From positions 708,258,885 through 708,322,884 of the forward strand of contig CM068367.1 of NCBI GenBank assembly GCA_034769895.1: 64,000 bases of DNA, written 5' to 3'. The notes under the pieces are model-generated. The model saw only the letters and a program-made list of their open reading frames with translations, did not search any database and was not told where the DNA came from. The DNA comes from Magicicada septendecula (taxonomy: Eukaryota > Arthropoda > Insecta > Hemiptera > Cicadidae). Below are positions 43,770 to 56,932 of the stretch, piece after piece; within the stretch, counting starts at the first letter, position 1, and each line of letters begins with the position of its first letter. A program made the translations under genes and the position numbers.

Positions 43770-46700
43770 ACCTGTAACCAACTACCATCTACTAGAAATA
43801 ATACACATTTTATTATTTAAACGCAAGGCATTCCTTGAATTTATTTAATATTTACGGATCACTATGGTTTCCAAAACATGAATTGACAATCGATTACCTC
43901 ACAAATCACAGCGTTACTTCGATCTTAAGTTTACTAACATATAACACATAACAAATGTTTTTTATTACAGTTTTAATAAAGAAAAAGAAATAATTAATTA
44001 ATTTCCCAGGATTATTTAAGGTTCTTTGAACTTTGAGGAAGTCAGAAATGCATATGGGTCTGTATCAAACTTTACATTAATTATTTTAAAAATTTGTACA
44101 ATCTGTATCATTCAGTTGATTTTTTGACCGCTAGAGCGCAAACTACGTTTCTTCACTGACAGAACGAGCACTAAAATTAATGGCGTCTGTAATGTTATTA
44201 GCAAAGCCACATTTTTCTGTTTTTTGGTTAATTAAAATAAAGTTTATGTTCACCTTGTTTTCAGATGGATTTAAAGAGATGGTGCTGTTTCTAGTGTTCT
44301 AGATTTATAGTTGAGGTGTAATTTAGTTAAATTTTAAAAGGAAGTGATCTCACTCAATGGTTTTCAATGATGACGTCTTGATTGAGAGGTGGTTAGCCGG
44401 ATTTATTGGTTGTTCATCAATTTTCTGGTGTGAATTAGTTTATTTCAATGGACATCTCTGATGTAGTGTCTAGTGCTGACTCGTTTTCTTAATTTAGGAG
44501 TGGTTTATTCCGAATACTCTTTTAAATTTATAAAATTTTATAGGACATTATACTTTTCATCTTCTCACATTGAATTCCATTAAACAATCAATCAATTTCT
44601 TGTTAGCTAGTTACTCCTAGTAACCAAGAAGTTGATGGTTTTTTATTGGCTACCCTAGGTACCGTTTTAGGTAAATAGGCTAGTATATAATATTACTATT
44701 TCTTTTCTTCTTTTAAGAAAAATACTCCTTTACAAATCTTAGTTATGATTAATTTTAATTTATATAAGATTTTTCTTCATGGATTTATTTAAGATTGGCT
44801 GTTGGCATTTTATAATTTAATGATTTTTTAATTGAGTTTATTTATTACTTATAATGTGGTCCATGTATTCTTACTCTATACTACTTTATTTTCCCTTCCA
44901 TCTTTTTAGTATAGTTTTAATTGGCCTTTATCAGTTTAATATAACCCTGGATTATTTTATATCTAAACAAAATAATTATAGTAAACAAAAATATTAATTC
45001 TAGTTATAATGCCTTCGTGGCCTACACAATACAAAACTACAACAACTTGTCAATAGTATCATAGTCTATTGCTATAATACTGCTTTTTTTCATCTTCAGC
45101 ACAAATTTGTGAGATGCTCTTTTTAAATGTTTGACACTTTCACCTATCATACTATGTTCCACTTTGTACACTGCACTTTTATGATTAAATTTAGTATTGT
45201 TTTCAATGGTTCCAGTGTTTTTAGAGTACAAAGGTTATCACAGTTTGATACATAATCCCCATTTCTGACTTTTAAAATGGGTGATTACTGGTTTTTTCTC
45301 TCTTGTGGTTATATTAATCCTCCTTTATTTATTTATCATTATTGGGCAGGAGTTATGTAACGCTACATAAAGCCCCCCCACTAGAACAGATTTATTTTTT
45401 ATTTCTTCTTAAAAATTAATTGTTTGATTCCTAATTCTTTGGTTCTTTCATCATTCTTCATTATATCTCTTTATTTCTGCTTGATTATATTCATCTTTTA
45501 TTTGGTTAATAGTAATAGACTTGATTTCATACTCAACTCTCTCTCTCTCTTGGAGGCAAATTCATTAATGATATAATTTCTCGGGGTGGTGGTCTTTCAA
45601 ACATTACTAGATAAGGATTGGTCACAATAATCAGTAAAACCTTGTTTTAACACTCTCATATTTCTATTTACTTCTATAAATGTGCTTTCTCAATTGAGCT
45701 TCTGTCTGCTATCTTCCTTCTGTTTTCTGCCTTCATACTTCTGGAATCTGATATTAATCTTCTCAGCTGTTTTATTATACCTTAAATATTCAATTTCCCT
45801 AACATTTTTTCCCTATCCTGTGGGGTGGTTCAGTTCAGGTGGCCACTTTTGGGTCCATTACTCCGCTGTCCATCCTTACACCTTCTGAGACCAGAGGGAC
45901 GTACCGTCTGCTCAGGAAAATGATTGCTGGAACATTTCTACAGTCAATTCATTATATTAAAAAAAACTTACAAGTAGTCGATTTCGGCTAATACTAAACA
46001 CTTTTGGGATTCTTCACGCTGTTGCTGTTTGCATTTAATTATATATTTCTTTTTCTTCTTGATTCCTTCTTATTTTTCAGTAACTAATTTCAGATAACAT
46101 TATTGATAGGCATTATTTTAAAATCCTTTTGACTTTCCTTCTTATGACAGATGTTCTTCGTATCATTTCTTCCTTTACCATTTTCAACTCCGAGAAATTC
46201 TAAATTGTAGCTGTATTAATTATTATCATTCTTTAGCTTCATTGTAATTCTAGTCATTAAATTATTCGTGGTTCTTCTTATTTTCCCTTCTTATCTGAGC
46301 GCCTTACCATTAATTGTTTTTATATTTTTTTCTTCTCGTTCCCATTATAATATTATTTTTTCTCTTATTTCATTTTAAATCAGTTATTTATGACTAAATT
46401 ATATAATCTGTTATTACATTCTCTTGGCGGTTTGTTGTTTATCTTAAATTATATCGTTTCAAAATATTTTGAGTAAGTTGTCCTTACATGCTTTTTGAAT
46501 TTTGGGCTTTTATTATATTTTATTTGGTTCCTTCTTTCCAATGGGTTGCTTGGTCGGTATACAGAAAATCAGTCCCCTTTTTCTGGTTGATTATTATTTG
46601 GTTTAACCATGGTCCATAAACTCAGTTACTCCTATTCCTCGGATTACTGGGGTATTCGGAATTACTTCTCTCCTTGATAATCTCCTTATCATCCGGCTCT

Positions 46701-48159
46701 CCCATTTTGCTGCTATGAAACCTTCATTTAAGTACCAGTCTCCCGTCATAGTTAGTTCCTTTTTAACTAACAGGTATTGTACCTCCTCTAACATAACATA
46801 GTCACTCATATTTAATACCATTTCATTCCCTTTTACCTCTGGATTATGTACCAAATATTTGAATGTTATATTCCGTCTTGAAGATATGACTGATATCGTC
46901 TGATATACTTCAATCGTCGACATATTTAATTGAGATCTATCCTTAATTAACTCCCTTTGTTCATTAATTGGAAGGTTAAATACATTAATTAATCCACCCT
47001 TCCTCCTCATCTCCAATTCTTCTCTTGTATTTATTATTTTCTTTCTACATATTTTTCTTATTTTCTTGGTCTCCTTTTCCAGGTATTTATTATACTCTTT
47101 GCTGTTGTTATTTTTATTCTCAGAATATTACACCTTGGTATTCTCTAATTTCTATTTCCTTTCTGCTCTCTTCTGTATTCGGACTTACTTTAATACCTTC
47201 GGAAGTGCTGTCTTCTTGAAACCACTGTCCACTGTTTCCTCTAACTTTCTAAAACTTTCATCCATTTGTTTCATAAATTTTTCATGGTGTCTCTGGTAAT
47301 CTTCTCTTATTTTGTTATTCCCTTCCAGTATAATTCTCAACATCTCCTGCATGCTCGTGTCTTCTTTTTGGGCGGATTTATCTGGTTGGTCCCCTTGGGC
47401 AGCCTCTTCTATTATTTCTTTTCCGTGTCCATAACTACTTCGGTTTCTTCTTTATCGCCTGTCTGTTGTTCCATTTCACTGTCCGTGACTACTTCTATTT
47501 CTTGTTCCTGTCCACCTTCTTCCTTCTCCGTGTCTTCTGCCCTCTTCTTCGACCTGCCTCTGGTATTATGCATTTCTTGTCTTCTCATATTTGCCGACAA
47601 AAATTAGGTTTTTCGTTATATTAACTTGCGTATATCTCAAAATTCCTTCCTAATTCAAGCCCCATGTTGGGCACCATTTGTAACGTCTCGCGAGTAACCT
47701 CTTCCATTTATACATTTCTCGAGTATCTAATGAAAATCTATTTTTTATTTGCCCCACGTTATTAGCGTCATTTGTAACGTCTCGCGAGTAATTTGTGAAT
47801 CACGTCTATTTGATACTCTTTGAAACTCTCGCTTAATTAATAGTTACAAAGTTTTTATCTGTTGGTGTAATATGCCTTCAAAAGTGAGTGTGTGTGATTA
47901 TGAAAGAATCTTGAACGATTTTCTTAAATTTGTTTGTATTAAATCAATACCGTTGTTTGAAAATAGGTAGGAGAGAGAGTAAAGAGAGTCAAAGAGAATT
48001 ACTCACTTTGTATACAATCGAGTATTTTAAATTTTTTCCGCTCGTTGCATCAGCTGTTTTCTCCTTTTACGAACCATTTGAGGTTAAATTACCTTTGTAG
48101 TACGTAATAATTTCTTGATGACCGGACTGATTCCCTTTCTCTTCTCGATTTTTCATATT
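43770..48159 (-). repeat. Tandem unit 3 (4,390 bp)
   Basis: Full unit. From about 41477 to 45536 the sequence is nearly the same as 45867 to 49926, so this unit and its neighbours share a recently copied full period. Its first part differs from unit 2 but equals unit 4. Confidence 0.93.
46603..47588 (-). pseudogene. Gag-like gene of the tandem unit, unit 3
   Basis: Carries exactly the lesions of unit 2 (one-base loss near 47415, 16-base deletion near 47213), in keeping with the recent copying. The 137-codon block 47016-46603 is identical in protein to unit 2. Confidence 0.42.
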
Positions 48160-51100
48160 ACCTGTAACCAACTACCATCTACTAGAAATAATACACATTT
48201 TATTATTTAAACGCAAGGCATTCCTTGAATTTATTTAATATTTACGGATCACTATGGTTTCCAAAACATGAATTGACAATCGATTACCTCACAAATCACA
48301 GCGTTACTTCGATCTTAAGTTTACTAACATATAACACATAACAAATGTTTTTTATTACAGTTTTAATAAAGAAAAAGAAATAATTAATTAATTTCCCAGG
48401 ATTATTTAAGGTTCTTTGAACTTTGAGGAAGTCAGAAATGCATATGGGTCTGTATCAAACTTTACATTAATTATTTTAAAAATTTGTACAATCTGTATCA
48501 TTCAGTTGATTTTTTGACCGCTAGAGCGCAAACTACGTTTCTTCACTGACAGAACGAGCACTAAAATTAATGGCGTCTGTAATGTTATTAGCAAAGCCAC
48601 ATTTTTCTGTTTTTTGGTTAATTAAAATAAAGTTTATGTTCACCTTGTTTTCAGATGGATTTAAAGAGATGGTGCTGTTTCTAGTGTTCTAGATTTATAG
48701 TTGAGGTGTAATTTAGTTAAATTTTAAAAGGAAGTGATCTCACTCAATGGTTTTCAATGATGACGTCTTGATTGAGAGGTGGTTAGCCGGATTTATTGGT
48801 TGTTCATCAATTTTCTGGTGTGAATTAGTTTATTTCAATGGACATCTCTGATGTAGTGTCTAGTGCTGACTCGTTTTCTTAATTTAGGAGTGGTTTATTC
48901 CGAATACTCTTTTAAATTTATAAAATTTTATAGGACATTATACTTTTCATCTTCTCACATTGAATTCCATTAAACAATCAATCAATTTCTTGTTAGCTAG
49001 TTACTCCTAGTAACCAAGAAGTTGATGGTTTTTTATTGGCTACCCTAGGTACCGTTTTAGGTAAATAGGCTAGTATATAATATTACTATTTCTTTTCTTC
49101 TTTTAAGAAAAATACTCCTTTACAAATCTTAGTTATGATTAATTTTAATTTATATAAGATTTTTCTTCATGGATTTATTTAAGATTGGCTGTTGGCATTT
49201 TATAATTTAATGATTTTTTAATTGAGTTTATTTATTACTTATAATGTGGTCCATGTATTCTTACTCTATACTACTTTATTTTCCCTTCCATCTTTTTAGT
49301 ATAGTTTTAATTGGCCTTTATCAGTTTAATATAACCCTGGATTATTTTATATCTAAACAAAATAATTATAGTAAACAAAAATATTAATTCTAGTTATAAT
49401 GCCTTCGTGGCCTACACAATACAAAACTACAACAACTTGTCAATAGTATCATAGTCTATTGCTATAATACTGCTTTTTTTCATCTTCAGCACAAATTTGT
49501 GAGATGCTCTTTTTAAATGTTTGACACTTTCACCTATCATACTATGTTCCACTTTGTACACTGCACTTTTATGATTAAATTTAGTATTGTTTTCAATGGT
49601 TCCAGTGTTTTTAGAGTACAAAGGTTATCACAGTTTGATACATAATCCCCATTTCTGACTTTTAAAATGGGTGATTACTGGTTTTTTCTCTCTTGTGGTT
49701 ATATTAATCCTCCTTTATTTATTTATCATTATTGGGCAGGAGTTATGTAACGCTACATAAAGCCCCCCCACTAGAACAGATTTATTTTTTATTTCTTCTT
49801 AAAAATTAATTGTTTGATTCCTAATTCTTTGGTTCTTTCATCATTCTTCATTATATCTCTTTATTTCTGCTTGATTATATTCATCTTTTATTTGGTTAAT
49901 AGTAATAGACTTGATTTCATACTCAACACTCTCTCTCTTGGAGGCAAATTCATTAATGATATGATTTCTCGGGGTGGTGGTCTTTCAAACATTATTAGAT
50001 AAGGATTGGTCACAATAATCAGTAAAACCTTGTTTTAACACTCTCATATTTCTATTTACTTCTATAAATGTGGTTTCTCAATTGAGCTTCTGTCTGCTAT
50101 CTTCCTTCTGTTTTCTGCCTTCATACTTCTGGAATCTGATATTAATCTTCTCAGCTGTTTTATTATACCTTAAATATTCAATTTCCCTAACATTTTTTCC
50201 CTATCCTGTGGGGTGGTTCAGTTCAGGTGGCCACTTTTGGGTCCATTACTCCGCTGTCCATCCTTACACCTTCTGAGACCAGAGGGACGTACCATCTGCT
50301 CAGGAAAATGATTGCTGGAACATTTCTACAGTCAATTCATTATATTAAAAAAAACTTACAAGTAGTCGATTTCGGCTAATACTAAACACTTTTGGGATTC
50401 TTCACGCTGTTGCTGTTTGCATTTAATTATATATTTCTTTTTCTTCTTGATTCCTTCTTATTTTTCAGTAACTAATTTCAGATAACATTATTGATAGGCA
50501 TTATTTTAAAATCCTTTTGACTTTCCTTCTTATGACAGATGTTCTTCGTATCATTTCTTCCTTTACCATTTTCAACTCCGAGAAATTCTAAATTGTAGCT
50601 GTATTAATTATTATCATTCTTTAGCTTCATTGTAATTCTAGTCATTAAATTATTCGTGGTTCTTCTTATTTTCCCTTCTTATCTGAGCACCTTACCATTA
50701 ATTGTTTTTATATTTTTTTCTTCTCGTTCCCATTATAATATTATTTTTTCTCTTATTTCATTTTAAATCAGTTATTTATAATTAATTTATATAATCTGTT
50801 CTTACATTCTCTTGGTGGTTTGTTGTTTATCTTAAATTATATCGTTTCAAAATATTTTGAGTAAGTTGTCCTTACATGCTTTTTGAATTTTGGGCTTTTA
50901 TTATATTTTATTTGGTTCCTTCTTTCCAATGGGTTGCTTGGTCGGTATACAGAAAATCAGTCCCCTTTTTCTGGTTGATTATTATTTGGTTTAACCATGG
51001 TCCATAAACTCAGTTACTCCTATTCCTCGGATTACTGGGGTATTCGGAATTACTTCTCTCCTTGATAATCTCCTTATCATCCGGCTCTCCCATTTTGCTG

Positions 51101-52548
51101 CTATGAAACCTTCATTTAAGTACCAGTCTCCCGTCATAGTTCGTTCCTTTTTAACTAACAGGTATTGTACCTCCTCTAACATAACATAGTCACTCATATT
51201 TAATACCATTTCATTCCCTTTTACCTCTGGATTATGTACCAAATATTTGAATGTTATATTCCGTCTTGAAGATATGACTGATATCGTCTGATATACTTCA
51301 ATCGTCGACATATTTAATTGAGATCTATCCTTAATTAACTCCCTTTGTTCATTAATAGGAAGGTTAAATACATTAATTAATCCACCCTTCCTCCTCATCT
51401 CCAATTCTTCTCTTGTATTTATTATTTTCTTTCTACATATTTTTCTTATTTTCTTGGTCTCCTTTTCCAGGTATTTATTATCCTCTTTGCTGTTGTTATT
51501 TTTATTCTCAGAATATTACACCTTCGTATTCTCTAATTTCTATTTCCTTTCTGCTCTCTTCTGTATTCGGACTTACTTTAATACCTTCGGAAGTGCTGTC
51601 TTCTTGAAACCACTGTCCACTGTTTCCTCTATCTTTCTGAAACTTTCATCCATTTGTTTCATAAATTTTTCATGGTGTCTCTGGTAATCTTCTCTTATTT
51701 TGTTATTCCCTTCCAGTATAATTCTCAACATCTCCTGCATGCTCGTGTCTTCTTTTTGGGCGGATTTATCTGGTTGGTCCCCTTGGGCAGCCTCTTCTAT
51801 TATTTCCTTTTCCGTGTCCATAACTACTTCGGTTTCTTCTTTATCGCCTGTCTGTTGTTCCATTTCACTGTCCGTGACTACTTCTATTTCTTGTTCCTGT
51901 CCACCTTCTTCCTTCTCCGTGTCTTCTGCCCTCTTCTTCGACCTGCCTCTGGTATTATGCATTTCTTGTCTTCTCATATTTGCCGACAAAAATTAGGTTT
52001 TTCGTTATATTAACTTGCGTATATCTCAAAATTCCTTCCTAATTCAAGCCCCATGTTGGGCACTATTTGTAACGTCTCGCGAGTAACCTCTTCCATTTAT
52101 ACATTTCTCGAGTATCTAATTAAAATCTATTTTTTATTTGCCCCACGTTATTAGCGTCATTTGTAACGTCTCGCGAGTAATTTGTGAATCATGTCTATTT
52201 GATACTCTTCGAAACTCTCGCTTAATTAATAGTTACAAAGTTTTTATCTGTTGGTGTAATATGCCTTCAAAAGTGAGTGTGTGTGATTATGAAAGAATCT
52301 TGAACGATTTTCTTAAATTTGTTTGTATTAAATCAATACCGTTGTTTGAAAATAGGTAGGAGAGAGAGTAAAGAAAGTCAAAGAGAATTACTCACTTTGT
52401 ATACAATCGAGTATTTTAAATTTTTTCCTCTCGTGGCATCAGCTGTTTTCTCCTTTTACGAACCATTTGAGGTTAAATTACCTTTGTAGTACGTAATAAT
52501 TTCTTGGTGACCGGACTGATTCCCTTTCTCTTCTCGATTTTTCATATT
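48160..52548 (-). repeat. Tandem unit 4 (4,389 bp)
   Basis: A mosaic: its first ~1.7 kb equals unit 3, while later parts share variants with units 5 and 6 (for example ATAATTAATTTATAT near 50778, where units 2 and 3 have ATGACTAAATTATAT). Confidence 0.92.
50991..51977 (-). pseudogene. Gag-like gene of the tandem unit, unit 4
   Basis: The first frame is longer here (51977 to 51573) because the one-base loss of units 2-3 is absent. It still has the 16-base deletion near 51601. The 137-codon block 51404-50991 is open. Confidence 0.42.
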
Positions 52549-55500
52549 ATCTGTAACCAACTACCATCTACTAGAAATAATACACATTTTATTATTTAAA
52601 CGCAAGGCATTCCTTGTATTTATTTAATATTTACGGATCACTATGGTTTCCAAAACATGAATTGACAATCGATTACTTCACAAATCACAGCGTTACTTCG
52701 ATCTTAAGTTTACTAACATATAACACATAACAAATGTTTTTTATTACAGTTTTAATAAAGAAAAAGAAATAATTAATTAATTTCCCAGAATTATTTAAGG
52801 TTCTTTGAACTTTGAGGATGTCAGAAATGCATATGGATCTGTATCACACTTTACATTAATTATTTTAAAATTTGTACAATCTGTATCATTCAGTTGATTT
52901 TTTGACCGGTAGAGCGCAAACTACGTTTCTTCACTGACACAACGAGCACTAAAATTAATGGCGTCTGTAATGTTTTTAGCAAAGCCACATTTTTCTGTTT
53001 TTTGGTTAATTAAAATAAAGTTTATGTTCACCTTGCTTTCAGATGGATTTAAAGAGATGGTGCTGTTTCTAGTGTTCTAGATTTATAGTTGAGGTGTAAT
53101 TTAGTTAAATTTTAAAAGGAAGCGATCTCACCCAATGGTTTTCAATGATGATGTCTTGATTGAGGAGTGGTTAGCCGGATTTATTGGTTGTTCATCAATT
53201 TTCTGGTGTGAATTAGTTTATTTCAATGGACATCTCTGATGTAGTGTCTAGTGCTGACTCGTTTTCTTAATTTAGGAGTGGTTTATTCCGAATACTCTTT
53301 TAAATTTATAAAATTTTATAGGACATTACACTTTTCATCTTCTCATATTGAATTCCATTAAACAATCAATCAATTTCTTGTTAGCTAGTTACTCCTAGTA
53401 ACCAAGAAGTTGATGGTTTTTTATTGGCTACCCTAGGTACCGTTTTAGGTACTATTTATTTTCTTCTTTTAAAAAAAATACTCCTTTACAAATCTTAGTT
53501 ATGATTAATTTTAATTTATATAAGATTTTTCTTCATGGATTTATTTAAGCTTGGCTGTTGGCATTTTATAATTTAATGATTTTTTAATTGAGTTTATTTA
53601 TTACTTATAATGTGGTACATGTATTCTTACTCTATAATACTTTATTTTCCCTTCCATCTTTTAAGTATAGTTTTAATTGGCCTTTATCAATTTAATATAA
53701 CCCTGGATTATTTTATATCTAAACAAAATAATTATAGTAGACAAAAATATTAATTCTAGTTATAATGCCTTCGTGGCCTACACAATACAAAACTACAACA
53801 ACTTGTCAATAGTATCATAGTCTATTGCTATAATACTGCTTTTTTTTCATCTTCAGCACAAATTTGTGAGGTGCTCTTTTTAAATGTTTGACACTTTCAC
53901 CTATCATACTATGTTCCACTTTGTACACTGCACTTTTATGATTAAATTTAGTATTGTTTTCAATGGTTCCAGTATTTTTAGAGTACAAAGGTTATCACAG
54001 TTTGATACATAATCCCCATTTCTGACTTTTAAAATGGGTGATTACTGGTTTTTTTTCTCTTGTGGTTATGTTAATCCTCCTTTATTTATTTATCATTATT
54101 GGGCAGGAGTTATGTAACGCTACATAAAGCCCCCCCACTAGAACAGATTTATTTTTTATTTCTTCTTAAAAATTAATTGTTTGATTCCTAATTCTTTGGT
54201 TCTTTCATCATTCTTCATTATATCTCTTTATTTCTGCTTGATTATATTCATCTTTTATTTGGTTAATAGTAATAGACTTGATTTCATACTCAGCTCTCTC
54301 TCTCTTGGAGGCAAATTCATTAAAGATATGATTTCTCGGGGTGGTGGTCTTTCAAACATTACTAGATAAGGATTGGTCACAATAATCAGTAAATCCTTGT
54401 TCTAACACTCTCATATTTCTATTTGCTTCTATAAATGTGCTATCTCAATTGAGCTTCTGTCTGCTATCTTCCTTCTGTTTTCTGCCTTCATACTTCTGGA
54501 ATCTGATATTAATCTTCTCAGCTGTTTTATTATACCTTAAATATTCAATTTCCCTAACATTTTTTCCCTATCCTGTGGGGTGGTTCAGTTCAGGTGGCCA
54601 CTTTTGGGTCCATTACTCCGCTGTCCATCCTTACACCTTCTGAGACCAGAGGGACGTACCGTCTGCTCAGGAAAATGATTGCTGGAACATTTCTACAGTC
54701 AAATCATTATATTAAAAAAAACTTACAAGTAGTCGATTTCGGCTAATACTAAACATTTTTGGGATTCTTCACGCTGTTGCTGTTTGCATTTAATTATATA
54801 TTTCTTTTTCTTCTTGATTCCTTCTTATTTTTCAGTAACTAATTTCAGATAACATTATTGATAGGCATTATTTTAAAATCCTTTTGACTTTCCTTCTTAT
54901 GACAGATGTTCTTCGTATCATTTCTTCCTTTACCATTTTCAACTCCGAGAAATTCTAAATTGTAGCTGTATTAATTATTATCATTCTTTAGCTTCATTGT
55001 AATTCTAGTCATTAAATTATTCGTGGTTCTTCTTATTTTCCCTTCTTATCTGAGCACCTTACCATTATTTGTTTTTATATTTTTTTCTTCTCGTTCCCAT
55101 TATAATATTATTTTTTCTCTTATTTCATTTTAAATCAGTTATTTATAATTAATTTATATAATCTGTTCTTACATTCTCTTGGTGGTTTGTTGTTTATCTT
55201 AAATTATATCGTTTCAAAATATTTTGAGTAAGTTGTCCTTACATGCTTTTTGAATTTTGGGCTTTTATTATATTTTATTTGGTTCCTTCTTTCCAATGGG
55301 TTGCTTGGTTTGTATACAGAAAATCAGTCCCCTTTTTCTGGTTGATTATTATTTGGTTTAACCATGGTCCATAAACTCAGTTACTCCTATTCCTCGGATT
55401 ACTGGGGTATTCGGAATTACTTCTCTCCTTGATAATCTCCTTATCATCCGGCTCTCCCATTTTGCTGCTATGACACCTTCATTTAAGTACCGGTTTCCCG

Positions 55501-56932
55501 TCATAGTTCATTCCTTTTTAACTAACAGGTATTGTACCTCCTCTAACATAACATAGTCACTCATATTTAATACCATTTCATTCCCTTTTACCTCTGGATT
55601 ATTTACCAAATATTTGAATGTTATATTCCGTCTTGAAGATATGACTGATATCGTCTGATATACTTCAATCGTCGACATATTTAATTGAGATCTATCCTTA
55701 ATTAACTCCCTTTGTTCATTAATTGGAAGGTTAAATACATTAATTAATCCACCCTTCCTCCTCATCTCCAATTCTTCTCTTGTATTTATTATTTTCTTTC
55801 TACATATTTTTCTTATTTTCTTGGTCTCCTTTTCCAGGTATTTATTATCCTCTTTGCTGTTGTTATTTTTATCTCACTTAATATTACACCTTGGTATTCT
55901 CTAATTTCTATTTCCTTTCTGCTCTCTTCTGTATTCGGACTTACTTTAATACCTTCGGAAGTGCTGTCTAGTGTTTCATTCAAATTCTTGAAACCACTGT
56001 CCATTGTTTCCTCTAACTTTCTGAAACTTTCATCCATTTGTTTCATTAATTTTTCATGGTGTCTCTGGTTATCTTCTGTTATTTTGTTATTCCCTTCCAG
56101 TATAATTCTCAACATCTCCTGCATGCTCGTGTCTTCTTTTTGGGCGGATTTATCGGTTGGTCCCCTTGGGCATCCTCTTCAATTATTTCCTTTTCCGTGT
56201 CCATAACTACTTTGGTTTCTTTTTTATCGCCTGTCTGTTGTTCCATTTCACTGTCCGTGACTACTTCTATTTCTTGTTCCCGTCCACCTTCTTCTTTCTC
56301 CGTGTCTTCTGCCCTCTTCTTCGACCTGCCTCTGGTATTATGCATTTCTTGTCTTCTCATAGTTGCCGACAAAAATTAGGTTTTTCGTTATATTAACTTG
56401 CGTATATCTCAAAATTCCTTCCTAATTCAAGCCCCACGTTGGGCACCATTTGTAACGTCTCGCGAGTAACCTCTTCCATGTATACATTTCTCGAGTATCT
56501 AATGAAAATCTATTTTTTATTTGCCCCACGTTATTAGCGTTATTTGTAACGTCTCGCGAGTAAATTGTGAATCACGTCTATTTGATACTCTTCGAAACTC
56601 TCGCCTAATTAATAGTTACAAAGTTTTTATCTGTTGGTGTAATATGCCTTCAAAATCGAGTGTGTGTGATTATGAAAGTATTTTGAATGATTTTCTTAAA
56701 TTTGTTTGTATTAAATCAATACCGTTGTTTGAAAATAGGTAGGAGAGAGAGTAAAGAGAGTCAAAGAGAATTACTCACTTTGTATACAATCGAGTATTTT
56801 AAATTTTTTCCGCTCGTGGCATCAGCTGTTTTCTCCTTTTACGAACCCATTTGAGGTTAAATTACTTTTGTAGTACGTAATAATTTCTTGATGACCGGAC
56901 TGATTCCCTTTCTCTTCTCGATTTTTCATATT
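52549..56932 (-). repeat. Tandem unit 5 (4,384 bp)
   Basis: First of a sub-group (5-7) sharing a ~22-base shortening at TTTTAGGTACTATTTATT (near 53450). Starts with ATCTGTAACC in place of ACCTGTAACC. Confidence 0.92.
55361..56360 (-). pseudogene. Gag-like gene of the tandem unit, unit 5
   Basis: Lesions differ from units 2-4: a one-base loss near 56153, no 16-base deletion (coiled-coil block 56124-55813 kept whole), and a CGA-to-TGA stop at 55508-55510 in the second block. Confidence 0.42.
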
